DNA of 64,000 nt from Burkholderiales bacterium (GCA_015075225.1 JABTUQ010000001.1:1-64000), one strand, 5' to 3'; positions 48,782-59,023 are shown, numbered from the stretch's first letter. Notes: generated by a model not told the origin, from the letters alone. Numbers and translations: made by a program.

Positions 48782-49615
48782 TTATACCTTTGTGTTATGG
48801 CGGCGGGCTTGCCACTGCAGCAGATTGATGAACAGCAGGAGCGTGAATGAGATCACCAGCATCACGGTGGCAATGGCTGTGGCGCCGGCGTAGTCGTATT
48901 GTTCAAGTTTGGTAATGATGAGTAACGGGGTGATTTCCGAGATCATCGGGATGTTGCCGGCAATAAAAATCACAGAGCCATATTCTCCGATGGCACGGGC
49001 AAAGGCCAGTGCAAAACCGGTGGCCAGTGCGGGTAGCACAGCTGGAAAAATAATGTGCCGGAAGGTTTGCCAGCGGGTGGCGCCCAGCATGGCCGCAGCT
49101 TCTTCCAGTTCTTGTTCAATCTCTTCCAGCACTGGCTGAACGGTGCGAACGACAAACGGCAGGCCGATGAAGGTCAGCGCAACAAAAACACCGGCTGGGG
49201 TGAATGCAATCCTGATTCCCATCGGCTCCAGATACTGGCCGATCCAGCCATTCCCCGTATAAATCGCAGTGAGCGTGATACCGGCAACGGAAGTAGGGAG
49301 TGCAAACGGCAGATCAATCAAGGCATCGACCAGACGCTTGCCCGGAAACGGGTAACGTACCAGTACCCAGGCAACCAGTAATCCAAAAAAGGCATTAACT
49401 GTTGCCGCCGCCAATGAGGCACCAAATGTCAGCCGGTAGGATGCAATCACTCTAGGCGCAGTGACGGTGTTCCAGAATTCCGGCCAGCTCAGTTTTGCGG
49501 TGTGGATGAATGCTGCCGATAGCGGAATCAGCACAATCAGGCTCAGATAGAGCAGCGTGAAGCCAAGTGCCAGATTAAATCCTGGTAATACGCTGTGTTG
49601 TTTGAACGTGCTCAA
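48782..49615 (-). CDS. cysT: sulfate ABC transporter permease CysT
   Basis: Second inner-membrane permease (also named CysU), 277 residues with six membrane segments, [19 protein letters not shown] and the EAA loop [20 protein letters not shown]. Its ATG overlaps the end of the sulfate-binding protein gene by four bases. Confidence 0.96.
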   Translation of the reverse strand: MSTFKQHSVLPGFNLALGFTLLYLSLIVLIPLSAAFIHTAKLSWPEFWNTVTAPRVIASYRLTFGASLAAATVNAFFGLLVAWVLVRYPFPGKRLVDALIDLPFALPTSVAGITLTAIYTGNGWIGQYLEPMGIRIAFTPAGVFVALTFIGLPFVVRTVQPVLEEIEQELEEAAAMLGATRWQTFRHIIFPAVLPALATGFALAFARAIGEYGSVIFIAGNIPMISEITPLLIITKLEQYDYAGATAIATVMLVISFTLLLFINLLQWQARRHNTKV

Positions 49616-50631
49616 AATTCAGATTCCTGTTGCAAATAGATTGTGTCAAACAGACCACCATCGCTGAAATGGGTGTTTTGTACTTCCTGCCAGCTACCAA
49701 ATATTTTATTTACCGTGAACAGGTGAATTTCCGGAAATTGATGTGCATATTTTTTGGCTATATCCGGGTCGATCGGCCGGTAAAAATTGTGTGCTGCAAT
49801 TTCCTGTCCTTCCCTGCTGTACAGATATTCGAGATAAGCCTGTGCAATATCACGTGTGCCGTGTCTGTCTGCATTTTTATCAATGACGGTCACTGGCGGC
49901 TCGGCCAGAATGCTGATAGAAGGGATGATGATTTCAAATTTGTCCGGGCCATATTCCTTGAGCGCCAGAAAAGCTTCGTTTTCCCAGGAAACCAGTACAT
50001 CCCCAATTCCGCGCTGGATGAAGTTAATGGCTGACCCGCGTGCGCCAGAATCAAGTATCGGAACATTCCTGTACAGTCGGGTGAGAAATTCCAGTGCTTT
50101 CGTTTCATCGCCATCATACTTTTTGAGCGCGAATCCCCACGCTGCCAGATAATTCCAGCGTGCTCCCCCTGATGTTTTCGGATTGGGGGTCATGACGGCC
50201 ACTCCCGGCTTGACCAGATCATCCCAGTCGCTGATTTCTTTCGGATTGCCTTTGCGCACCAGCAGGACGATCGTCGAGGTATAGGGTGCGCTGTTGCCGG
50301 GCAGGCGTTTCTGCCATTCTGCCGCGATCAGTCCGGATTGCTGGCTGATCGCATCGATGTCATAGGCCAGCGACAGAGTGGCCACATCGGCCGGCACACC
50401 ATCGATAACGGCCCGCGCCTGTTTGCCGGAGCCGCCATGAGATTGCCTGATAGAAATTTTTTCTCCAGTTTTTTCCTGCCAATGATGAATGAATGCGCGG
50501 TTATATTCATGATACAGTTCGCGGGTTGGATCATAGGAAACGTTGAGAATGATCCGGTCTGCAAATGCCTGGCCGGAACTTGCCAGAACAAATGCCAGTG
50601 ATCCAACTGACAACCATGCATTGAATTTCAT
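49612..50631 (-). CDS. sbp: periplasmic sulfate-binding protein
   Basis: Solute receptor of the sulfate importer, 339 residues. It has a signal peptide (ending near GQAFA, residue 24) and the signature regions [55 protein letters not shown] and [13 protein letters not shown], which line the sulfate pocket. It lies 28 bp downstream of the porin gene, so the transporter and porin are probably one transcript. Confidence 0.95.
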   Translation of the reverse strand: MKFNAWLSVGSLAFVLASSGQAFADRIILNVSYDPTRELYHEYNRAFIHHWQEKTGEKISIRQSHGGSGKQARAVIDGVPADVATLSLAYDIDAISQQSGLIAAEWQKRLPGNSAPYTSTIVLLVRKGNPKEISDWDDLVKPGVAVMTPNPKTSGGARWNYLAAWGFALKKYDGDETKALEFLTRLYRNVPILDSGARGSAINFIQRGIGDVLVSWENEAFLALKEYGPDKFEIIIPSISILAEPPVTVIDKNADRHGTRDIAQAYLEYLYSREGQEIAAHNFYRPIDPDIAKKYAHQFPEIHLFTVNKIFGSWQEVQNTHFSDGGLFDTIYLQQESEF

Positions 50632-50659
50632 TGGATTTCCTTTTACAGATAAATTGATG

Positions 50660-52177
50660 TTATTTGAATGCGCTGACAGCGACTTCTATATAGAAAAAAT
50701 CTGTACCAGCAGTTGTTTCTCCCAGGGCGGCCAGTTGCCGGTTTTTTACAAATCCGCCGTTGAACCAGTGTGAATAGCCCAGTGTGGTACTGATATGCGG
50801 AGTCAGCTTGTAGCGGGCACGAATGTCGGCCGAATGTCCGAGAAAACTCCCGCTGTTGCCGCTTCGATCACGGTTATTTCCACTACCATTGAGAAGATTG
50901 TTGAAATGATCGGTTTTACTGGCGAGCCAGAAGCCGTTATAGCCTCCATCAATTTGTAAATCCGGGTGTGGCTGGAGCTCTATTCTGATTTTGGGTGTGC
51001 GGATGTTTTCCATGACGATGTAATCATCGGCCGACCACGGACGCGCAAAACCAAAGAATCTTTCAAAGCGGTTATTGGTGTGATCATCAGGGTTGCGGTC
51101 GCCGCTGATCTCGCTGTAAAAGGCACTTACACGAGGTTCCCAGGCAATCTGACGGAAGGTATAGCCGAATTCGAGCAGGTAGGCATAGGCCGATTTTTTT
51201 TGCTCGCTGTCACGGCCAAACTGATAAATGGCGCCAAGATCAAAATCTACTTCAGTATCGGGCACAATCCCGTAGGCTCGTATGGCGGGAGAGTGGATTT
51301 CGCGTTTGATTCGTGTTCCACCATCGCCGTCCTGCATTAACCCCATATAGTAAGGCTGGATAGTGATGATTTTCGACCATTGACGAAAATGTCCGATTGC
51401 GCCATAGAACCACTGGCCTTTATCACGCCGGTCAAATTTATCTATCAGTCTTGTGACCGGTTGCACGCCCCATGCGTCAAATTCCCAGTCATTGGATTGC
51501 TGGCCAAATGTAATGCGGAAACCTTCGAAGTTGTTGGTGGTATTGCGCCACTGGTTGGTGCCCAGCATACGGCGATCCAGCGCTTCCCAGGCCATACGGC
51601 CCCCCCGGATTCTAATGGGGCGATGATTGCCCAGGCCATCCTGCCCCAGTGCATCTTTGAAATAGAGTTCACCATAGGTTTGAATCAGTTCGAATTCATT
51701 CCAATCCCGCGTATCCCTGGGAAATTTGCCGTTGTAGCGGCGCGCATCTTCAAATTCGACGACAAAGCGCAGCGGATCCAGAATTTCCCTGATGCCTAGG
51801 TAAGCTCGTGTCCGGAGTAGCACAGGATCATCTGTAGTAATGCGTGAGCGCCGGATATCATTGTGGCGGTGTTCATAACGTACACGGTAATCCAGTCCGG
51901 CATCCAGCCAGTAAAGATCCTTGAAAGCATCAATACCGGTCTGGGACAGATTGCGAACATAACGCGGCGGATCTGATTCGGGTTGGGTGCTATAACTGCG
52001 GGAAGGCTGCTGAAAGCTGGAGAGAGCTGTGCCAGGAGTGAGTGTTTGACTATCTGCCCTGGCTTGCCGGCTTGTCAAATTGTCCCTGATCTTTGAGAAA
52101 TCTTCTTGCGCGTAAACCATGTTTGTCAGCGACAGAAAAGCAATCAGATAAAGCCACAGCCACCCTCGTGAATTCAT
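50660..52177 (-). CDS. alginate-export-family outer-membrane porin
   Basis: A 505-residue outer-membrane beta-barrel of the Alginate_exp (AlgE-like) family. It has a signal peptide (ending near NMVYA), an N-terminal linker, then [53 protein letters not shown] barrel strands, and the final VAVSAFK. As first gene of the run with sbp-cysTWA it may serve passage of sulfate or another sulfur anion; that is inferred from position only, as the family name reflects alginate in Pseudomonas. The AT-rich upstream region could bind a CysB-like regulator. Confidence 0.85.
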   Translation of the reverse strand: MNSRGWLWLYLIAFLSLTNMVYAQEDFSKIRDNLTSRQARADSQTLTPGTALSSFQQPSRSYSTQPESDPPRYVRNLSQTGIDAFKDLYWLDAGLDYRVRYEHRHNDIRRSRITTDDPVLLRTRAYLGIREILDPLRFVVEFEDARRYNGKFPRDTRDWNEFELIQTYGELYFKDALGQDGLGNHRPIRIRGGRMAWEALDRRMLGTNQWRNTTNNFEGFRITFGQQSNDWEFDAWGVQPVTRLIDKFDRRDKGQWFYGAIGHFRQWSKIITIQPYYMGLMQDGDGGTRIKREIHSPAIRAYGIVPDTEVDFDLGAIYQFGRDSEQKKSAYAYLLEFGYTFRQIAWEPRVSAFYSEISGDRNPDDHTNNRFERFFGFARPWSADDYIVMENIRTPKIRIELQPHPDLQIDGGYNGFWLASKTDHFNNLLNGSGNNRDRSGNSGSFLGHSADIRARYKLTPHISTTLGYSHWFNGGFVKNRQLAALGETTAGTDFFYIEVAVSAFK

Positions 52178-52410
52178 TTATGCCTCTGTTATAGTTGTGG
52201 ACTATGGCGCTTGGTATCGTTCGAGCGAGAAAGATAGCAGCAATCTTTTATTGTTAAAAATACTAAATAATAATTTATTTATCCTTATTTGATATATGCA
52301 GGATTATTTTGATCGTGCATAGGTAAGGAGAGAGGTATTAGAGATTCCCTAATAGATACAGAAGAACATTAATTGAAGCTATTAACCAATCTGCCTGTGA
52401 GGATCATTCA

Positions 52411-53577
52411 ATGAATAAACCAAAGACGAGCTCAACTGATGATCAAATTCCAAATACCGTGAATCATGCGTGTCCGGCTGGTACCAATCACAACTGTGAA
52501 ATCCCGGAGATCGATCTGCTCAGTCCGCTAACAATCCGGGGAATCACGCTTCGCAACCGGATCGTGATGTCCCCTATGTGTCAGTATTCCGCAGAAGAGG
52601 GGTTGGCCAATGACTGGCATCTAGTCCACTTGGGCAGTCGGGCCGTCGGTGGGGTAGCACTGGTGATGGTGGAAGCTACGGCTGTCAGTCGTGATGGCCG
52701 AATTACTCCTGGTGATCTGGGTATCTGGGGCGAACAGCATATTGAGCCGCTGGCGCGCATCACCCGGTTTATTCATTCCCAAGGGGCCGTTGCCGGTATT
52801 CAGTTAGCGCACGCTGGCCGGAAGGCAAGTTGTGAACCACCCTGGATTGGGGGAGCCAGCCTCAAGACACCAGAGAAGGGCGGCTGGCCAGTTATATGTC
52901 CCAGCCCGATCCCATTCAACGAAGACGACCCAATGCCGATCCCGCTTAATGAAGTAGGTATCGATGAAATTGTATTTAATTTTGAGACTGCCGCCCGCCG
53001 GGCTCTGGCAGCTGGATTCCAGGTAATAGAAATCCATGCAGCCCACGGTTACCTGCTGCACGAATTCCTTTCACCCTTAAGTAACCATCGGACGGATTGC
53101 TACGGTGGGGGTCTGGAGAATCGAATGCGTCTTCTGCTGCGGGTTGCTGAGCATCTGCGCCAGTTACTGCCCAGGGAATTTCCGCTATTCGTGCGCATTT
53201 CAGCGACTGACTGGGTAGAAGGAGGTTGGGATATCGAACAATCGGTAGTTCTTTGCCGACATTTAAAAGATATTGGTGTGGATCTAATTGACGTTTCCTC
53301 CGGTGCGCTGGTGCCGAAGGCGCACATCCCAGTGAGCAAAGGTTACCAGGTTCCATTTGCGCGCAGAATCCGTGATGAAGCTGACATTATGACAGGCGCA
53401 GTGGGGCTGATCACCGAATCCAGCCATGCCAACGAGATCATAACCAGCGGAGATGCCAATCTGGTATTCATCGGGCGCGAGCTGCTTCGGGAGCCGTACT
53501 GGGCACTCAAGGCAGAGCACGAACTCGGCGCGGAATCTTCCTGGCCAACACCGTATGGCTATGCTGTCAGTCGGTGA
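52411..53577 (+). CDS. NADH:flavin oxidoreductase, Old Yellow Enzyme family (YqjM-like)
   Basis: FMN enzyme reducing activated C=C bonds and xenobiotics. The 388-residue protein has about 30 extra N-terminal residues, then LLSPLTIRGITLRNRIVMSP followed by MCQYSAEEG. The cysteine in SPMCQYS is typical of the thermophilic-like YqjM class. Further on are GIQLAHAGRKAS, EIHAAHGYLLHEFLSPLSNH with the substrate-binding His pair, and FIGRELLREPYW. It lies alone between the porin and rpoH; physiological substrate unknown. Confidence 0.92.
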   Translation: MNKPKTSSTDDQIPNTVNHACPAGTNHNCEIPEIDLLSPLTIRGITLRNRIVMSPMCQYSAEEGLANDWHLVHLGSRAVGGVALVMVEATAVSRDGRITPGDLGIWGEQHIEPLARITRFIHSQGAVAGIQLAHAGRKASCEPPWIGGASLKTPEKGGWPVICPSPIPFNEDDPMPIPLNEVGIDEIVFNFETAARRALAAGFQVIEIHAAHGYLLHEFLSPLSNHRTDCYGGGLENRMRLLLRVAEHLRQLLPREFPLFVRISATDWVEGGWDIEQSVVLCRHLKDIGVDLIDVSSGALVPKAHIPVSKGYQVPFARRIRDEADIMTGAVGLITESSHANEIITSGDANLVFIGRELLREPYWALKAEHELGAESSWPTPYGYAVSR

Positions 53578-53760
53578 GTGAAATATGTTGTGGTCTAATT
53601 TATCCGGACACTTCGATAGGTAGAAAATCCACCAGTTGAGGGGCATTACATGGCAAGACAGCATAGGGCGTTCGATATCAGACTGCAATTCATTCATCTG
53701 GCATTCCTGACCCTGCTGCTCAAAAGATTTTGAATAGATTTTTCTTGGATATTCTTAAAA

Positions 53761-53787
53761 TTAGCACTCGTGAACTATGAGTGCTAG
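53761..53787 (+). promoter_or_regulatory. CIRCE operator (HrcA site) upstream of rpoH
   Basis: TTAGCACTC (53761-53769), nine bases, then GAGTGCTAG (53779-53787): this is the CIRCE inverted repeat TTAGCACTC-N9-GAGTGCTAA with one mismatch at the last base. It is 60 bp before the rpoH ATG. HrcA bound here would repress rpoH until heat or misfolded protein titrates GroEL. Confidence 0.93.
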
Positions 53788-53847
53788 GATATGTCTACTT
53801 GCTTCGAATCATGCGAGGTTCATTTTTAGGATCAAAGGGAGAAAATC

Positions 53848-54690
53848 ATGAATGAAATGATGACTTTACCAGTAATCTCTGGCGGTGATCTGGACAGCTA
53901 TATTCGCGCAACCAGCAGCTTTCCTATGTTGTCCCGGGAGGATGAAGTTTCTTTGGCCAAACGCATGCGTGAAGAAGGAGATGTCAATGCGGCGCACCAA
54001 TTGGTGCTTTCCCATTTGCGCGTGGTGGTGACCATTGCCCGTGGCTATCTGGGATACGGACTGCCGCATGCCGATCTGATACAGGAGGGTAATATCGGCC
54101 TGATGAAGGCTGTCAGACGCTTTGATCCGGAGCGGGGTGTCCGGCTGATTTCCTTTGCAGTTCACTGGATCAAGGCGGAAATTCATGAATTCATCATGCG
54201 CAACTGGCGGCTGGTCAAAATTGCCACCACAAAACAGCAAAGAAAACTTTTCTTCAATCTGCGCAGTATGAAGACAGGGCTGGACACGATGAGCCAGGCG
54301 GAAGTGGCTTCGATGGCGGAGCAGCTGGGTGTCAAGCCTGAAGAAGTTGTCGAGATGGAAACGCGCTTCAGTGGCCGGGATATTTCACTGGAGCCGCTGA
54401 CAGATAGTGACGAAGAAGATTTCAGCCCGATTGCCTGGCTGACAGATGGATCCGATCCTTCCAGGGAACTGGAAAAGGAACAGCTGGAACAGCTGACACA
54501 TACCAGGCTGAAAGATTCATTGGATGGACTGGATGAGCGTAGCCGCCGTATCATCGAGGCCCGCTGGTTGGGGGAAGACAAGGCCGCAACCCTGCATGAG
54601 CTGGCGGATGAGCTGGGCGTTTCTGCTGAACGGGTTCGTCAGATTGAGGCCAAGGCAATGAAGAAAATGCGGGCAGAAATTGCTTTTTAA
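53848..54690 (+). CDS. rpoH: heat-shock sigma factor RpoH (sigma-32)
   Basis: Alternative sigma factor for chaperone and protease genes. The 280-residue protein has region 2 with LSHLRVVVTIARGYLGYGLP, DLIQEGNIGLMKAVRRFDPE and ISFAVHWIKAEIHEFIMRNW, the RpoH box TTKQQRKLFFNLRSMK that marks sigma-32, and region 4 with LHELADELGVSAERVRQIE. It is preceded by GGGAGAAAATC and by a CIRCE operator, which ties the sigma-32 regulon to HrcA. Confidence 0.97.
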   Translation: MNEMMTLPVISGGDLDSYIRATSSFPMLSREDEVSLAKRMREEGDVNAAHQLVLSHLRVVVTIARGYLGYGLPHADLIQEGNIGLMKAVRRFDPERGVRLISFAVHWIKAEIHEFIMRNWRLVKIATTKQQRKLFFNLRSMKTGLDTMSQAEVASMAEQLGVKPEEVVEMETRFSGRDISLEPLTDSDEEDFSPIAWLTDGSDPSRELEKEQLEQLTHTRLKDSLDGLDERSRRIIEARWLGEDKAATLHELADELGVSAERVRQIEAKAMKKMRAEIAF

Positions 54691-54756
54691 CAATCTGGCC
54701 GTGATTTTGTTTTTTTTCTATGGGTGGCCGTGCAATTTGCGGCCATTCCTGTTTTA

Positions 54757-55467
54757 TCACGCAACCAGCGCTGTGATCCATCGGGTATATAGACGGTCTG
54801 CAACCAGTTGCAATGCAGCAATACGAGCATCAAGGTTTGTCTGAATTTCTGCGCTACTGGTAACAGCGGGGCTTTCCCGGTTTTGTTCCAGCTCGGCAGC
54901 ATTGGTTTCACACCAGATTTTTACCATTTCAGCAGTCAATTCGATGTGGCATTGCAAGCCAAGGTGAATGCCCATGGCAAAAGCCTGGTTGGGACAATAG
55001 CTGCTGGATAGCAAGCGTGTGGTGTTTGCCGGGATGCTGAAGGTTTCTCCATGCCAGTGAAAAGCATCAAATTCAGTGAGATTTCCACCAAACCATTCGC
55101 GTGCGACAGAGTTGTCCGCTACCTCTACCTTTCCCCAACCCAGCTCCTTCACAGGATTGTTTGTAACCACGCCCCCCAGGGCCGTTGCCAGCAATTGCCC
55201 TCCCAGGCAATGGCCCAGAACCGGAATATTCATGGCTATTGCCTGCTTGATGAGTGAGAGCACTTGCTCAATCCAGGGTAAATCATCACGCACACTCATT
55301 GGCCCGCCCATCAGTACCAGACCACTGAAGGCTTTTGGATTTTCCGGAAGAGGATCTCCTTGATCCAGGCTGATGAGTTGCCAGGGAATATGATGATGAT
55401 CAAGAAATGTGGCAAAATAGCCGGGCCCTTCAATCGGAAAAAACCTGAGAATTGCGACGGGTTTCAT
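54757..55467 (-). CDS. class I glutamine amidotransferase-like protein
   Basis: A 236-residue stand-alone GATase domain of the GuaA-like group. It has LVLMGGPMSVRDDLPWI, the nucleophile in PVLGHCLGGQLLATALGG, FHWHGETFSIP and a C-terminal GLQCHIELTAEMV with the catalytic His-Glu pair. Close relatives are annotated as GMP synthase-like or gamma-glutamyl hydrolase-type enzymes acting on glutamyl compounds; the substrate is not known. Confidence 0.88.
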   Translation of the reverse strand: MKPVAILRFFPIEGPGYFATFLDHHHIPWQLISLDQGDPLPENPKAFSGLVLMGGPMSVRDDLPWIEQVLSLIKQAIAMNIPVLGHCLGGQLLATALGGVVTNNPVKELGWGKVEVADNSVAREWFGGNLTEFDAFHWHGETFSIPANTTRLLSSSYCPNQAFAMGIHLGLQCHIELTAEMVKIWCETNAAELEQNRESPAVTSSAEIQTNLDARIAALQLVADRLYTRWITALVA

Positions 55468-55719
55468 TGATTACATCCTTCCAGGAATAAATGCGTGGAC
55501 TTTACTATTCCCAATCCGGGTATCCGTTTTGTTCAATAGAGCGTGGATTGTACGGTTTTCCGTGTTTCTGCGGGAATAAGGTTGTATTACGATATTCCGG
55601 AGTGAAATAACCGTTCTTCGCTATCGTTTGTTCGTTTGTGCTGTCTGACCTACCGGTGGGCATCGTGCTTTCCGGGGCGTCATCCGGTTTTTATTTCTCC
55701 TGCTTTAATATCGAATGTG

Positions 55720-57114
55720 ATGGCTTTAAAAAACCACGATTTCAATGATCTGGTTCGTTTGGAACAGTTGCGCCATATTGAAACTGGCCAGCCCCAGATA
55801 CTTTCCTATGCCGGTATCGCAAGCATGGAAGCGTATCCTGCATCTGGTTTCAGTTATACCGCCTTGCTTGAAAGATTGCTTGATCGTGCCCATCACTTGA
55901 TTCACGACAATCACCTGGATGAAGTTCTGCAGCATCCGAAGAGGCTGTTTATCCGTACAAGCCAGATTATCTTGCTGTTGGCAGCCATTCTCGGAGGAGT
56001 AGCTGCAATCAATGCCACGGGCGAATCCTCGACACTGAATATTTACTGGCTGCTGGTTGTACTGCTGGGCTTCAATTTTCTATCGATGCTGCTGTGGGGA
56101 GCCGGTATTTTGTTCAATGTGCATGGCCTGAATTCGGGGATTGCTGCACAACTGGCCTGCTGGCTGCCAGCCCAGCTCAGGAAAAGGGAAGGAGAATCCA
56201 TAAGTACACTGGCTGCGCATGCCTGGTGGGACACTTGCCTATCGGGAAAAGTGGGCAAATGGCGCGTCAGCATGCTAACCCACCAGTTCTGGCTGGTTTA
56301 TCTGTTTGCTGGTATGGGAGTGCTGATTTTACTGATGCTGGCAAAACAGTATGATTTTGTCTGGGGGACGACATTGTTGCCCGACAACAGCCTGCCCGAG
56401 CTGACTCGCCTGCTGGGTGCGCCCATGCAGCATATCGGTCTGGTGGTGCCTGATCATCAACAGATTGCAGCCAGCCGGATTGGAGCGGGAGAGCAGGATG
56501 CAGCCATTCGAAGTGCCTGGGCCGGATTTCTGGTTGGAGCGCTGCTGGTATATGGCTTGCTGCCCCGACTGTTACTGTTGCTGCTGTCCTGCATTCTTCT
56601 GAAGCTGGCCGAATATCGTTACAAACTGGATTTATACCTGCCTTACTACGTTACGCTGCGGCAAAGCCTGATTGCCAAGGAATTTGTCACCCATGTGATC
56701 GACCGGGATCCGGGACTGGCAAAAGAGCAACAATCCGTTCAACTTCCACGAAGTGGGCATGTTGGCCAATACCCATCAGATGCTTTGGTGATCGGTATTG
56801 AGCTGGATAATCATGCTATTTGGCCGCAAGGCGTGGTTTGTCAGGAAAATGTGGCGGATCAGAAAACCTTTATGCGTGTTCTGGAGATGTTGAAAAAATC
56901 CAGAAACACATTACTTATTGGCGTGGCGGCTCACCGTGTGCCTGATCGCGGTGTACAACGGATGATCAACAATCTGGCAGCATTGGCACCAGATCAGGTC
57001 TGGTTGATGTTGTTGCAAAGTAGTCCGGCAATTCAGGTGACAGAATCACGTAAACAGGCCTGGTACCGGCTGGCACAGGCCAGTGGCATCCCGGCTGAAC
57101 AAATCTTGTCCTGA
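55720..57114 (+). CDS. DUF2868 membrane protein
   Basis: A 464-residue membrane protein of the DUF2868 family, unknown function. Membrane segments lie at about 88-110, 118-142, 200-220 and 290-318, with a large loop in between and a cytoplasmic C-terminal domain (LVIGIELDNHAIWP, NTLLIGVAAHRVPDRGVQRM). The ATG at 55720 gives MALKNHDFNDLV, typical of the family; the frame extends 28 codons further up without good signals. Five bases separate it from the DUF3482 GTPase, its usual partner. Confidence 0.85.
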   Translation: MALKNHDFNDLVRLEQLRHIETGQPQILSYAGIASMEAYPASGFSYTALLERLLDRAHHLIHDNHLDEVLQHPKRLFIRTSQIILLLAAILGGVAAINATGESSTLNIYWLLVVLLGFNFLSMLLWGAGILFNVHGLNSGIAAQLACWLPAQLRKREGESISTLAAHAWWDTCLSGKVGKWRVSMLTHQFWLVYLFAGMGVLILLMLAKQYDFVWGTTLLPDNSLPELTRLLGAPMQHIGLVVPDHQQIAASRIGAGEQDAAIRSAWAGFLVGALLVYGLLPRLLLLLLSCILLKLAEYRYKLDLYLPYYVTLRQSLIAKEFVTHVIDRDPGLAKEQQSVQLPRSGHVGQYPSDALVIGIELDNHAIWPQGVVCQENVADQKTFMRVLEMLKKSRNTLLIGVAAHRVPDRGVQRMINNLAALAPDQVWLMLLQSSPAIQVTESRKQAWYRLAQASGIPAEQILS

Positions 57115-57119
57115 TCACG

Positions 57120-58547
57120 ATGCATGCTGATATGAAATCAACCAGTGCCACTTCGGCACAAGAAACACCACTGCTGGAAATTGCTGTCGTCGGCCACACT
57201 AATACCGGAAAGACCTCGCTGATCCGCACACTGCTACGCAGTACCCGGTTTGGCCAAGTCGAAGATGCAGCGGGCACAACCCGCCACGTTGAGCGGGCTA
57301 CCCTTTTTGCCGGCGATGAATCCGTGCTCAATTTGCATGACACGCCCGGCATTGAAGATGTTTACGCATTGCAAGACAGATTGCATCTGATTGCAACCAG
57401 AAACAAACGCAGTACACCCAGCGAGCTGCTGGAAAAATTCGTGGCGTCAACACCGCTCAATGATCCTCTGGAGCAGGAGGCCAAGGTGATCCGGCAGGTG
57501 TTACGCAGCGATGTCCTGCTGTATGTCATTGATGTACGCGAGCCGGTACTGGAAAAATATCTCATTGAAATCGAAATACTGGGCAAGGCAATGAAACCCA
57601 TGATCCCGATTTTCAATTTCACGGCAGCGCATCGGGCCGAACTTGATCTGTGGAGAAAGAAGCTGGCGGCGTTCAACATCTATGCCTCACTGGAACTGGA
57701 TACCGTAGCATTTGCATTCGAAGCGGAAAAACGTCTCTACCAAAAAATACAAAGTCTGCTGGAAGTGCACTATAACCGGCTGCAACGCCTGATTGATCAC
57801 CGTGCAGGTGTGTGGAACCAGCTCTGCAAATCGGCAGCCAGACGTATTGCCGGATTGATAGTGACAGCAGCCTGTTACCGGGTAGATGCCGGTGAAATGC
57901 AAAGCGAAACAGATACTTCACCCGCTGCAACCAAACTGCAGAATTTCATCCGGCAGGCAGAGCAATGTTGTCTGACTGATTTGCTGAAGATGTTCAATTT
58001 CACGGACAAGGATATCGAACTGCAAAACATACCGGTGCAAAACGGCTATTGGCAGCTTGATCTGTTCGCTCCGGGAGTGCTGAAAGCCTATGGGCTGGAT
58101 ATCGGCAGTGCCGCACTCAAGGGAGCAGCCGCCGGAGCGGGAATCGATCTGATGGTAGGGGGCCTTAGCCTGGGAGCAGCCAGCATACTGGGGGCCATTG
58201 CCGGTACCGGCTGGTCTACTTACAAACGCTATGGCAGAGAAATTCAGGCCAAACTGCGGGGTACGCGGTGGCTATGCGCAGACGACAGCACCTTGCAATT
58301 GTTATACCTGCGCCAGCATGAGCTGCTGGACAAGTTGATGAACCGGGGACATGCCGCCTGCCATACCGAGCAGGTGGGCGGACAACCAGAACGTGGCAGG
58401 CTTCCGGAGGATTGGCAGCAAATCATTGACGTACTCAGACAGAACCCGGCCTGGGGCAGCTTGTCTGGAGAGTATCTCAATGATGCCCAGTATGGAGGCA
58501 TCGAAAAAAGATTGGTTGATGCTCTGTTGAAGATCCAATCCCACTAG
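57120..58547 (+). CDS. GTPase with C-terminal DUF3482 domain
   Basis: A 475-residue GTPase of the Era-like group. G1 VVGHTNTGKTSLIRTLLRS, a G2-like AAGTTRHVERA, G3 LHDTPGIEDV, and an IFNFTAAHR region near the expected G4 that lacks the canonical NKxD. DUF3482 fills residues about 180-470 with a glycine-rich helical pair LKGAAAGAGIDLMVGGLSLG that may insert into or bind the membrane. The pair DUF2868-DUF3482 is conserved in proteobacteria with unknown function. The TAG stop lies inside the CTAG target duplication of MITE copy D. Confidence 0.88.
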   Translation: MHADMKSTSATSAQETPLLEIAVVGHTNTGKTSLIRTLLRSTRFGQVEDAAGTTRHVERATLFAGDESVLNLHDTPGIEDVYALQDRLHLIATRNKRSTPSELLEKFVASTPLNDPLEQEAKVIRQVLRSDVLLYVIDVREPVLEKYLIEIEILGKAMKPMIPIFNFTAAHRAELDLWRKKLAAFNIYASLELDTVAFAFEAEKRLYQKIQSLLEVHYNRLQRLIDHRAGVWNQLCKSAARRIAGLIVTAACYRVDAGEMQSETDTSPAATKLQNFIRQAEQCCLTDLLKMFNFTDKDIELQNIPVQNGYWQLDLFAPGVLKAYGLDIGSAALKGAAAGAGIDLMVGGLSLGAASILGAIAGTGWSTYKRYGREIQAKLRGTRWLCADDSTLQLLYLRQHELLDKLMNRGHAACHTEQVGGQPERGRLPEDWQQIIDVLRQNPAWGSLSGEYLNDAQYGGIEKRLVDALLKIQSH

Positions 58548-58687
58548 GGAGCCTCTGAAAAACGACCTGCGTTGTCATTTCTGCACTAAACATCGGCTCA
58601 AAATGCTCATTTATTACGTATAAACTCCGCTTTTTCTCCGATATTTGCCTTGAACTGACTGCCCCGCTGACGTTTTTCAGAGGTTCC
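58548..58687 (+). repeat. MITE-like repeat, copy D
   Basis: A 140-bp element from GGAGCCTCTGAAAAACG to CGTTTTTCAGAGGTTCC with a perfect 4-bp target duplication CTAG (58544-58547 and 58688-58691). It is the best-preserved copy and defines the family: terminal inverted repeats of about 17 bases, core ATTTATTACGTATAAACTCC and TTGCCTTGAACTGACTG. The left CTAG contains the stop codon of the GTPase gene. Confidence 0.92.
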
Positions 58688-58795
58688 CTAGTAGCCTGTC
58701 GAAATTCGCAAACCTACCCAGTGTTCCGCATGTGTTCGCAGAGTCTGGCGGGAGTACATAAATGAGTACTAACACGGATTGTTGCGGCAATGCGC

Positions 58796-59023
58796 TCACG
58801 AACTCTCGATTACCCGTGCCACGTCGCCGTGACACTTTGCACATTTGCCTTCCAGCAGCAAGCTGCCACCCTTGATGGTTCCGGTGAAACTGGTAATCGT
58901 TACTTCGTGCCGACACTGCCCGCACCAGACGTTGGCCAGCAAGCGCTGGCGGATATCGGCCGGAATGGTTTTCCATCGCTGGCGGGCAGGTCGGGTGAAG
59001 TTGGGAAGTGCCTCAACGGTCAT
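58796..59023 (-). CDS. small zinc-ribbon-like protein
   Basis: A 75-residue protein starting MTVEALPNFTRPARQRW, with two cysteine knuckles, CGQC (about residue 34) and CAKC (about 62), that probably bind one zinc. GAGGG six bases before the ATG supports the start. It overlaps the upstream secreted-protein gene by 11 bases on the same strand. No family is recognised. It lies in an accessory island. Confidence 0.65.
   Translation of the reverse strand: MTVEALPNFTRPARQRWKTIPADIRQRLLANVWCGQCRHEVTITSFTGTIKGGSLLLEGKCAKCHGDVARVIESS

Noticed and set aside
58692-58710. TAGTAGCCTGTCG next to MITE D as an IS1182 end
   Set aside because: Only about 11 bases resemble the IS1182 terminal repeat seen at 32801 and no partner end or transposase is present.
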